A DNA stretch of 6,331 nucleotides from CAYSRJ01 sp964525675. GTDB lineage: Bacteria; Spirochaetota; B62-G9; DRHN01. Positions 1-4,901 of this stretch are shown in pieces. The notes below the pieces were generated by a model. That model was not told the DNA's origin. It saw only the letters and a list, made by a program, of their open reading frames with translations, and ran no database searches. The stretch spans positions 1 through 6,331 of the forward strand of contig CAZGJW010000165.1 of assembly GCA_964525675.1 (NCBI GenBank), given 5' to 3'. Made by a program: the position numbers and the translations under genes. The number at the start of each line of letters is the position of its first letter. Within the stretch, counting starts at the first letter, position 1.

Positions 1-1232
1 TCAACTGCAGCCTCGGATGTGAGATCGAGTGGAATATCTACGGCAACAGGCTCGTGCAGACAACGGGCAAACCGCTTGCAGGTGAAAATGAGGGGAATCT
101 ATGCGTCAGAGGACGGTTCGGCTACGGGTATTTGTCCAGACGGCAGGACTGGTTCACATACACGGAGAAAGGTCCTATTCCGTCCAGTGCCGATCAGGCG
201 ATGGAGCGGGCTGCCGAAACGCTGTCCGGACAGGCATATGTCGGCATACTCGCCTCTACGAATCTCTCGAATGAGGAGTATGTGAAACTCCATGAGCTTG
301 CAGAATACCTCGGCGGCGCGAGGGTGTTCCATATCCCCTGGGATTTTGCGGAGGAACCGGGTGCCATGTTCCCTGTGGTCGGAAGGGACCCACGAACGAC
401 AGCCCTCATCCGCATGCTGAAACAAGCATCCCTTGCTGATTTAGATACAACCGATACAGTCGTACTCTTCAATATACGGCCGGGAAGAAGCTACCCGATT
501 CTTGAAATGAAAATACGCCATGCGGTGAAAAAGGGCGTGCGCCTGTATATCATTAGTGATCAGCCCCTGAGGCTGGATGAGTATGCCGATTCGGTTTTCA
601 GAATAAGAGAACGGCAGTTTAAAAAGTTTCTCGATTTTGCCGGCTATACGCGTTTTCTCAATACACCAGGGCAGACGAGCCCGGCGGCGAAGTATTACAT
701 CGAAGAAAATATCGACCGCGCGGTCCTGTTGGATATCCGTATCAAACAGGAAAAACTTGCCGATTTTGCACGAAACTCCCTGAACAATCACTGCATATTC
801 ATTACGGATGAAGATACAACCCGTTCCCGCGATCTCGAGGCATTTGTCATGAATGCACTCGTGCAGAAGAATCGCGCAAAGATTCTTCTGATGAGGAGAG
901 GGACCAACCCTCAAGGCGCATTGCAGCATTCCGGTAACGGGGAAACAGATTCATTAGATGCTGACATTTTGAAGAAGTTCGATACTCTGCTTCTGTATAA
1001 ACTGCCGGCGATTTTTCCGGACACGAAAAAGAACGTCGTGCATATCGGATTCAAACCGGGGAGCTACAACAGCGGCGTATTCATTCCCGCATCGTCGATA
1101 CTCGAGAGCGGCGGCACGCGGTATCTGTACAACGGAAAGGCGCAGTCTGTACAGGCGATTTTGAAAAACGAGTCCGCTATTGATAACATAAAAACCATTG
1201 AAGACCTCATTGCACGGGTATCGGGGAGGTGA
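1..1232 (+). CDS. nuoG: NuoG-like subunit, molybdopterin-oxidoreductase-type [4Fe-4S] domain protein (5' end outside window)
   Basis: The reading frame is open from the window edge (first full codon at 3) to TGA at 1230-1232, giving 409 visible residues. Numbering from the first full codon, Cys2, Cys6 and Cys34, followed by VRGRFGYGYL, match the last three cysteines of the C-x2-C-x3-C-x27-C [4Fe-4S] motif at the start of NuoG and molybdopterin oxidoreductases. The first cysteine would lie just upstream of the window. The rest resembles the NuoG-type degenerate molybdopterin domain, with a NuoG-like segment around DTVVLFNIRPGRSYPILEMKI (codons about 146-166). I see no selenocysteine codon or obvious catalytic Cys as in formate dehydrogenases, and there is no room for the C-terminal dinucleotide-binding domain of full-length enzymes. 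It probably passes electrons through Fe-S clusters in a NADH-linked soluble complex and does not do Mo/W catalysis itself. An internal GTG at 54 is not the start, because the cysteine motif continues upstream. Its other subunits are presumably upstream. A hydrogenase- or formate-dehydrogenase-associated NuoG paralogue is the main alternative. Confidence 0.82.
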   Translation, partial: NCSLGCEIEWNIYGNRLVQTTGKPLAGENEGNLCVRGRFGYGYLSRRQDWFTYTEKGPIPSSADQAMERAAETLSGQAYVGILASTNLSNEEYVKLHELAEYLGGARVFHIPWDFAEEPGAMFPVVGRDPRTTALIRMLKQASLADLDTTDTVVLFNIRPGRSYPILEMKIRHAVKKGVRLYIISDQPLRLDEYADSVFRIRERQFKKFLDFAGYTRFLNTPGQTSPAAKYYIEENIDRAVLLDIRIKQEKLADFARNSLNNHCIFITDEDTTRSRDLEAFVMNALVQKNRAKILLMRRGTNPQGALQHSGNGETDSLDADILKKFDTLLLYKLPAIFPDTKKNVVHIGFKPGSYNSGVFIPASSILESGGTRYLYNGKAQSVQAILKNESAIDNIKTIEDLIARVSGR

Positions 1233-1267
1233 AAAGTACATCGTTCCTTCGAAATTGGAATCTATAT

Positions 1268-1281
1268 ATGGGTCGACCCAT
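1268..1281. promoter_or_regulatory. Perfect 14-bp palindrome, possible operator
   Basis: ATGGGTCGACCCAT is perfectly self-complementary and ends 6 bp before a consensus TTGACA box. That position, just upstream of -35, suits an activator or redox-regulator site for the operon starting at 1378. It could also fold as a 5-bp stem with a TCGA loop, but no clean T-tract follows. A perfect 14-bp palindrome arises by chance about 0.4 times in a window this size, so the location is the main support. Confidence 0.35.
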
Positions 1282-1287
1282 TATTTC

Positions 1288-1316
1288 TTGACAAGGAAAC
1301 CTGCACGGTTTAGGCT
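1288..1316 (+). promoter_or_regulatory. Putative sigma70-type promoter of the DRTGG/CBS/PHP operon
   Basis: A perfect -35 box TTGACA (1288-1293) is followed by a 17-bp spacer and a weak -10 box TAGGCT (1311-1316; matches TATAAT at positions 1, 2 and 6). Transcription would begin near 1323, giving a leader of about 55 nt before the GTG at 1378. The poor -10 box together with a palindrome just upstream would fit an activator-dependent promoter. This is inferred from sequence only. Confidence 0.4.
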
Positions 1317-1320
1317 TTTT
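1293..1320 (+). terminator. Weak candidate intrinsic terminator after the NuoG-like gene
   Basis: The inverted repeat AAACC (1297-1301) / GGTTT (1307-1311) has a 5-nt loop. An outer AAG/CTT pairing across an internal loop is possible, and the stem is followed by five T residues (1316-1320). The stem is short and A/T-rich, and it overlaps the proposed promoter, so the two readings compete. Confidence is low. Confidence 0.22.
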
Positions 1321-1364
1321 GAGTCTCCCGTCTGTTCATGGTGAATAGAACTAAACACCTATAT

Positions 1365-1370
1365 AAAGGA
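1365..1370 (+). promoter_or_regulatory. Ribosome binding site for the first DRTGG-like gene
   Basis: AAAGGA sits 7 nt before GTG at 1378 and decides for that non-ATG start. No in-frame ATG lies near it; the ATG at 1338 is in another frame. Confidence 0.7.
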
Positions 1371-1377
1371 TAAAAAA

Positions 1378-1740
1378 GTGGATTCAAACTGTGAAAAAAT
1401 TTTAAGCATCGACGAGCTGATAAAAATCATCGACGCATCCGTACTGCTGGACAAAGGCTGGCTCAAAGGCGCTATCAGCTGTGTATATGCCTCTGATCTT
1501 ATGAGTGATATACTTTCGTACAGTAAACCCGGCTCACTCCTTTTAACGGGCCTGATCAATTCACAAACAGTACGGACAGCCGAAATGGTAGAAATTATGG
1601 CCGTGTGCTTCGTCCATGGTAAACTTCCGCATAATGAGACAATCGAACTCGCGCAGCAGAACGAGCTTCCCCTGCTTACAACGAAATACTCGGTGTTTGA
1701 AGCATGCGGGAGGCTGTTTGCCGCCGGCATGAGAGGCTGA
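1378..1740 (+). CDS. DRTGG-domain-like protein (first copy)
   Basis: This 120-residue protein is a single small alpha/beta domain resembling the stand-alone DRTGG family (PF07085 type). Features seen are YASDLMSDIL (residues about 37-46), a hydrophobic strand ending LLLTGL (54-59), a TAEM helix start (67-70), and a C-terminal PLLTTKYSVFEACGRLFAAGM. The literal Asp-Arg-Thr-Gly-Gly string that names the domain is absent, as in many members. DRTGG domains are found in phosphotransacetylase N-termini and with CBS domains, and are thought to be ligand-binding or regulatory; the ligand is not known here. It is the first gene of a compact operon: the next gene starts 9 bp after its stop, and a paralogue lies two genes on. 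It starts with GTG and is soluble, with no signal peptide. The assignment rests on pattern recognition of the fold family; its biochemical role is unknown. Confidence 0.82.
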   Translation: MDSNCEKILSIDELIKIIDASVLLDKGWLKGAISCVYASDLMSDILSYSKPGSLLLTGLINSQTVRTAEMVEIMAVCFVHGKLPHNETIELAQQNELPLLTTKYSVFEACGRLFAAGMRG

Positions 1741-1749
1741 GATTTCCGC

Positions 1750-2673
1750 ATGAGACGTTTGAGAGAAATTCATAAAGCTCAGGAACTGGTATACGAGCTC
1801 AAAATTGCTGAAGCTATGGAAACGGACGTGCTGAGTGTTTCACCACAGACCAGAATGAGTCAACTGCGGCCTATACTACGGAGCAGAAAGATCACCGCTG
1901 CACCTGTCATTCAGGGTGATGAGCTGCTTGGTATCGTCAGTGTGGAGGATTATATAAACTGGCTGAGCAAAAACGAGAACGATTGTCATGTAGAAAAGTG
2001 CATGTCGCGTAATGTCATCACCCTGTACGACGATGAACCGCTGGTTGAAGCAATCAGATGTTTTGACAAGTTCAGGTTTTACGAATTTCCGGTGCTGAGC
2101 CGGAACAGCGGTAAAATGATCGGCATCATTACGAAACGCGATGCAATCATGGGGATGCTCGCAGCTCTGGATATTGATTATCAGAGGCAGGAGATACGCC
2201 ACTACCTCGATACCCGTCATTTTTTCAATGAGATTTCAGCAGATTCGGCACATCTAACACTGCATTATAAACTGTTCGATAAAAAAGTTGAAAACGGCGG
2301 AGAAGTTGCCAGCAGGCTTAAAAAGGATATTGTCCTCCTCGGAATACACCCCGACATAGTACGCCGTGTAGCGATTTCGGTGTATGAAGCCGAAATGAAC
2401 CTCATCATATACGGTGGAAACGGATACATCAGGGCTTCACTTGACAGGGTCGGTATTACTGTTGAGGTAAAGGACAACGGGCCCGGAATACCCGATATAG
2501 ACAAAGCCCTCAAGCCGGGTTTTTCAACCGCACCGGACTGGGTAAGAGAGCTCGGATTCGGCGCAGGTATGGGGTTTACAAATATTCAAAACTGCTCTGA
2601 AGACTTTAAAATAGAATCCTCCAAAGACAGAGGAACCTGTCTGAAAATCCATTTTCCGCTGGAGGTATCATGA
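1750..2673 (+). CDS. CBS-pair protein fused to an anti-sigma/RsbT-W-type GHKL ATPase domain
   Basis: The protein has 307 residues in two parts. Residues about 18-137 form a CBS pair: CBS1 is EAMETDVLSVSPQT through GIVSVEDYI, and CBS2 is KCMSRNVITLYDDEPLVEAI through GIITKRDAI. CBS pairs usually bind adenine nucleotides or S-adenosylmethionine. Residues about 170-307 form a GHKL ATPase of the anti-sigma-factor serine-kinase group: N-box E213-x3-N217, G1 box D242-N-G-P-G246, glycine-rich G2 box GFGAGMGF (269-276), and a closing GTCLKIHFPL. A His-phosphoacceptor dimerisation domain is absent, so this is not a classical histidine kinase. By inference it is a nucleotide-gated serine kinase or partner-switching regulator. 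The ATG at 1750 has only a poorly spaced GAGAGG (1731-1736), suggesting coupling to the preceding gene. A later in-frame ATG at 1816 would cut into the conserved VYELKIAEAM lead-in of CBS1, so the upstream start is preferred. Its stop overlaps the next start (ATGA). Confidence 0.9.
   Translation: MRRLREIHKAQELVYELKIAEAMETDVLSVSPQTRMSQLRPILRSRKITAAPVIQGDELLGIVSVEDYINWLSKNENDCHVEKCMSRNVITLYDDEPLVEAIRCFDKFRFYEFPVLSRNSGKMIGIITKRDAIMGMLAALDIDYQRQEIRHYLDTRHFFNEISADSAHLTLHYKLFDKKVENGGEVASRLKKDIVLLGIHPDIVRRVAISVYEAEMNLIIYGGNGYIRASLDRVGITVEVKDNGPGIPDIDKALKPGFSTAPDWVRELGFGAGMGFTNIQNCSEDFKIESSKDRGTCLKIHFPLEVS
2661..2665 (+). promoter_or_regulatory. Ribosome binding site inside the preceding gene
   Basis: GGAGG lies 4 nt before the ATG at 2670, within the last codons of the CBS-ATPase gene. 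With the ATGA stop/start overlap it points to translational coupling. Confidence 0.6.
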
Positions 2674-3020
2674 AATTGAAGGGTATCGTCCAATCACTTG
2701 ACCTGAAAATCATAACAGGGGAAAACCGTCTTGACTGCGAGGTACGCAATGGATACGCGAGCGATTTGATGAGTGACGTGATAGCACATGCTGAAAAGGG
2801 CGATCTCTGGGTCACCCTTCAGGTGCACGTCAACATCGTTGCTGTTGCCGTTATGAAGGAGCTTTGCGGTATACTCCTCATCAACGGAAGAAATCCGGAG
2901 CAGGAGACTCTCACGCGTGCGAGAGATGAAAATGTCCCCCTGCTTGGAAGCGATCTCCCCGCCTTTGAGCTGATCGGGAGGCTCTACGGGCTCGGTATTA
3001 CCGGTATGCATGATGCGTAG
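2670..3020 (+). CDS. DRTGG-domain-like protein (second copy)
   Basis: This 116-residue single-domain protein is paralogous to the one at 1378-1740. Both contain the identical octapeptide YASDLMSD (residues 29-36 here), followed by a G-x-L strand, an aliphatic strand before an NGR/HGK turn, and a closing PLL...FELIGRLYGLGITGM segment that matches PLL...FEACGRLFAAGMRG. The codons for the shared octapeptide differ, so the duplication is old or the copies have different histories. A difference is the segment after the G-x-L strand, VTLQVHVNIVAVAVM here against LTGLINSQTVRTAEM in copy one; this copy loses the Thr-Gly pair. It overlaps the previous gene by 4 bp and the following PHP gene by about 11 bp, so all are likely co-translated. 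A ligand-binding regulatory role is a family-level guess. Confidence 0.82.
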   Translation: MKLKGIVQSLDLKIITGENRLDCEVRNGYASDLMSDVIAHAEKGDLWVTLQVHVNIVAVAVMKELCGILLINGRNPEQETLTRARDENVPLLGSDLPAFELIGRLYGLGITGMHDA

Positions 3021-3750
3021 GTCAGTCACGATGGATCTCCATATCCATACCTGCCTGTCGCCGTGCGGTTCACCTGAAATGGTGCCGACACGGATCGTTT
3101 CGCAGGCGCGCGCGAAAAAACTTCAGGTCATCGGAATCTGTGACCACAATGCATCGGAAAATGTGCGATCGGTGCAGGAAGCCGCGCAAAATTCGCGCGT
3201 AAAGGTTTTCGGCGGCATGGAAATCACCTCCCGGGAAGAGATCCATATTCTTGCCCTGTTTGAAACGTCGGAACAGCTCGATGCAATGCAGAAAACTGTG
3301 TACACAGCCCTGCCCGGTAAAAACGACAGCGCCTTCGGCGATCAGTATATAGTCAATCCGGAGGATTATGTTACATCTATCAATAACAGGCTCTTAATCG
3401 GTGCAACAACGCTCTCGATCGAGAGTATCGTTTCATTTATCCACCGGTTGAACGGGCTCGCCATCGCATCGCATGTCGACAGGCCCAGTTACAGCATTAT
3501 CAGCCAGCTTGGAATCATTCCCGATGGACTCGAGCTCGATGCATTGGAAATATCGCAGAAGGCCAGCATCGGAATCTATCGAAATGAGGTCAGGTTTCCG
3601 GTCGTTTCATTTTCCGATGCGCACATGCTTCGGGATATCGGCCGGGCTGCGACTACATTTGCTGTCGAAGCACTCTCCATCAGCGAGATCAGGATGGCTG
3701 TCAAAGGCATCGGGAAACGAAGAATCGCATCCATCAATTTCAATGGATAA
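3010..3750 (+). CDS. PHP-family metal-dependent phosphoesterase
   Basis: The protein has 246 residues and one complete PHP domain. Metal-site motifs visible are H11-x-H13 (DLHIHTCLSPCG), D45-H46 (GICDHNASEN), E71 (GGMEIT), H79 (EEIHIL), H155 (ASHVDRP) and D203-x-H205 (SFSDAH). All the expected ligands are present, so it should be an active phosphoesterase with a multinuclear metal site. PHP relatives act on small phosphorylated molecules, nucleotides or nucleic acid ends; the substrate is not deducible here. It is compact, lacks membrane segments or a signal peptide, and is a little shorter than the RNase AM/TrpH-type proteins. Starts at 3010, 3013 or 3031 are all possible in frame. The 3031 ATG begins MDLHIHT, directly at the domain start, while 3010 overlaps the upstream gene by 11 bp; none has a strong ribosome binding site. 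Neighbouring GHKL and DRTGG genes suggest a regulatory or nucleotide-turnover task rather than biosynthesis. Confidence 0.9.
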   Translation: MMRRSVTMDLHIHTCLSPCGSPEMVPTRIVSQARAKKLQVIGICDHNASENVRSVQEAAQNSRVKVFGGMEITSREEIHILALFETSEQLDAMQKTVYTALPGKNDSAFGDQYIVNPEDYVTSINNRLLIGATTLSIESIVSFIHRLNGLAIASHVDRPSYSIISQLGIIPDGLELDALEISQKASIGIYRNEVRFPVVSFSDAHMLRDIGRAATTFAVEALSISEIRMAVKGIGKRRIASINFNG

Positions 3751-3768
3751 ATCCATAAACCTGAAATA

Positions 3769-3775
3769 GAGGAGG
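3769..3775 (+). promoter_or_regulatory. Strong ribosome binding site for the small GHKL ATPase
   Basis: GAGGAGG lies 8 nt before the GTG at 3784. It fixes this non-ATG start, with no competing in-frame start between the site and the gene. Confidence 0.8.
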
Positions 3776-3783
3776 CGCCCGCC

Positions 3784-4203
3784 GTGGAAGACATTTCGCT
3801 GCATATCCTGGACGTCGCCGAAAACTCAATAACTGCAGGCTCCTCACGGATCGAGATAACTGTGGTTGAGGATACGGCCCGGGACCTGCTGACCCTAATA
3901 ATTAGCGATAATGGCGCCGGAATGGATCCTGAAATGAGCAAAAACGCACTTGATCCCTTTTTTACCACAAAACAGGGAAAAAGAGTCGGACTCGGCATTC
4001 CGCTTCTTGCACAGGCCGCACGCGAAAGTGGGGGCGGGATCAGCATTGAATCGAATAAAGATTCAGGTACAACAATTACCGCTCGTTTCAAACTGAGACA
4101 TCCCGACAGAAAACCGCTTGGCGATATTGAAAAAACGTTGTATTTATTAAGGGCGACGCATCCGGAGATAGTAATTGTCTTTCGACATGACAAAGACAGT
4201 TGA
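3784..4203 (+). CDS. Minimal GHKL (histidine-kinase-like) ATPase
   Basis: This 139-residue protein is almost wholly one ATP-binding GHKL domain. Visible are the N-box LHILDVAENSI (D10, E13, N14), the G1 box SDNGAGMD (D42, G44, G46), the F-box DPFFTTK (57-63), the G2 box VGLGIPL (68-74), and the closing SGTTITARF. The boxes are of the sensor-kinase catalytic-domain type, unlike the anti-sigma type at 1750-2673. There is no sensor, membrane or phosphoacceptor His domain, so it cannot be an ordinary two-component kinase alone. Relatives beside hydrogenase/NuoEF operons are, as I recall them, longer by some 40 residues after PLGD...THPEI; here the frame ends soon after (HDKDS, TGA), so the tail may be shortened. 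It starts 33 bp after the PHP gene and is the last gene of the block, before a 139-bp gap. It could phosphorylate or regulate a partner protein, or be a chaperone-like ATPase; the function is unknown. Confidence 0.9.
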   Translation: MEDISLHILDVAENSITAGSSRIEITVVEDTARDLLTLIISDNGAGMDPEMSKNALDPFFTTKQGKRVGLGIPLLAQAARESGGGISIESNKDSGTTITARFKLRHPDRKPLGDIEKTLYLLRATHPEIVIVFRHDKDS

Positions 4204-4233
4204 AAGTGTCGTAGTCTACTTTGCGGCCGATCC

Positions 4234-4261
4234 TTGGCAGAATCTGGTATCACATCATATT
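4234..4261 (+). promoter_or_regulatory. Possible sigma70-type promoter before the [2Fe-2S] gene
   Basis: TTGGCA (4234-4239, five of six to consensus) is followed by a 16-bp spacer and CATATT (4256-4261, four of six). Transcription would start near 4268, placing the inverted repeat at 4294-4317 in the 5' leader. It is plausible but not strong. Confidence 0.33.
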
Positions 4262-4293
4262 GTCTTATTTGGAGTTTGTTAATTATTGAAGAT

Positions 4294-4317
4294 TGGAATC
4301 CCGTACACGGGATTCCA
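4294..4317. repeat. Perfect inverted repeat, 11-bp arms, 2-bp centre
   Basis: The arm TGGAATCCCGT (4294-4304) and its exact complement (4307-4317) are separated by AC. It lies 26 nt before the ATG at 4343 and just before the ribosome binding site GGAGG (4329-4333). Neither strand has a T-tract after it, so it is not a standard terminator. Options are an operator for a dimeric regulator, a leader stem-loop affecting RNA stability or processing, or one copy of a dispersed intergenic repeat. Confidence 0.75.
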
Positions 4318-4328
4318 GACCTGAAAAC

Positions 4329-4333
4329 GGAGG
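4329..4333 (+). promoter_or_regulatory. Ribosome binding site for the [2Fe-2S] gene
   Basis: GGAGG is 9 nt upstream of the ATG at 4343. It lies just 3' of the inverted repeat, so folding of that repeat could influence access to it. Confidence 0.7.
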
Positions 4334-4342
4334 AATCGATAC

Positions 4343-4723
4343 ATGAAACTGAAGCCGGAGGACCTTGACAGGATAAGCCAGAGGATGAAGTCGACAACAC
4401 TGCTCCGTGAAGGCGCCGGCAATGTGAAGATTACGGTTCACATGGGAACCTGCGGAATCGCTGCGGGGGCGCGGGATATTATGAGCGCATTTCTGGATTA
4501 TGTCGAGAAATCTGGCCGTAACGATATCATCCTCACCACATCAGGTTGCGCCGGACTGTGCAGCCGCGAGCCGATGGCAACTGTCGAACTGAAAGGAAAT
4601 CCACCGATAAAATACGTGGATCTGACCCCTGTTAAGGTTGAGAGAATTTTCAGAGAGCATGTGCTTGGTGGAAAGATAGTTACGGAGTATGCCTTCTCAA
4701 TCGGCAGCGAGAGAGTATCATAA
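4343..4723 (+). CDS. Thioredoxin-like [2Fe-2S] ferredoxin-type protein
   Basis: The protein has 126 residues. A short helical lead (1-24) precedes a thioredoxin-like ferredoxin domain with MGTCGIAAGA (Cys37) and SGCAGLCSREP (Cys69, Cys73). The C-x3-C followed by EP is the second half of the NuoE-type cluster motif. The first half keeps only one of the usual two cysteines, as I recall for this small family, so cluster binding needs a fourth ligand or may be altered. The same arrangement occurs in the N-terminal domain of the NuoF at 5386, and the two sequences can be aligned through GG/GE..P near the domain end. It probably shuttles electrons or serves as a peripheral subunit of the NuoEF-containing complex; similar small genes stand next to hydrogenase operons in Thermotogae and Clostridia. 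It has its own gaps on both sides, 139 and 178 bp, each with possible promoters. The start is ATG with a good Shine-Dalgarno. Confidence 0.88.
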   Translation: MKLKPEDLDRISQRMKSTTLLREGAGNVKITVHMGTCGIAAGARDIMSAFLDYVEKSGRNDIILTTSGCAGLCSREPMATVELKGNPPIKYVDLTPVKVERIFREHVLGGKIVTEYAFSIGSERVS

Positions 4724-4826
4724 ACAGCATGCGGGGGGTTCCGGATCGGTCTGCCGAACAAATCCAGAAACTGAATGAATAATCTTCCAAAATCAAGCAG
4801 CATCCAATCTGAACATGAAAACATCC

Positions 4827-4855
4827 TTTACAAGCCGGGTAAACTGTTGTATACT
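4827..4855 (+). promoter_or_regulatory. Near-consensus sigma70-type promoter for nuoEF
   Basis: TTTACA (4827-4832) and TATACT (4850-4855) are separated by exactly 17 bp; each matches five of six consensus bases. Transcription would start near 4862, leaving a leader of about 40 nt before the ATG at 4902. It is the best promoter-like sequence in the window and implies that nuoEF can be expressed apart from the upstream genes. Confidence 0.65.
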
Positions 4856-4890
4856 GTGCGGGCCTGTTTTTTGGGTACATCTTTCGTAAA

Positions 4891-4895
4891 AAGGA
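4891..4895 (+). promoter_or_regulatory. Ribosome binding site for nuoE
   Basis: AAGGA lies 6 nt before the ATG at 4902 and supports that start. Confidence 0.6.
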
Positions 4896-4901
4896 CCTGG
4901 A

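Noticed and set aside
441..929. Minus-strand open frame (162 codons) inside the NuoG-like gene
   Set aside because: It lies wholly antisense to a gene with a recognisable cysteine motif and NuoG-like sequence, and shows no domain or ribosome binding site of its own.
1254..1262. ATTGGAATC shared by two intergenic regions (also 4292-4300)
   Set aside because: A 9-bp match between two gaps of this size is only mildly unlikely, and the flanks do not align, so it is not called a regulon box.
1335..1345. Small inverted repeat TTCA-TGG-TGAA before the first DRTGG-like gene
   Set aside because: Four-base arms are too short to support a regulatory or structural claim.
3412..3425. Perfect 14-bp palindrome CTCTCGATCGAGAG
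   Set aside because: It is inside the PHP coding region with no regulatory context. About 0.4 such palindromes are expected by chance in a window this size.
4187..4282. Small ORF (31 codons) overlapping the end of the GHKL gene, considered as its frameshifted tail
   Set aside because: It lacks a ribosome binding site, and its sequence does not resemble the expected continuation of the family.
3576..4400. Long open frame on the minus strand (274 codons)
   Set aside because: It crosses the PHP 3' end, the GHKL gene, two gaps and the start of the [2Fe-2S] gene. Its product is serine-rich with no motif, while the + strand genes have clear conserved domains. It is a shadow frame.
4737..4760. Bulged hairpin GTTcCGG...CCGAAC after the [2Fe-2S] gene, considered as a terminator
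   Set aside because: The stem is short with a bulge and a long loop, and no T-tract follows.
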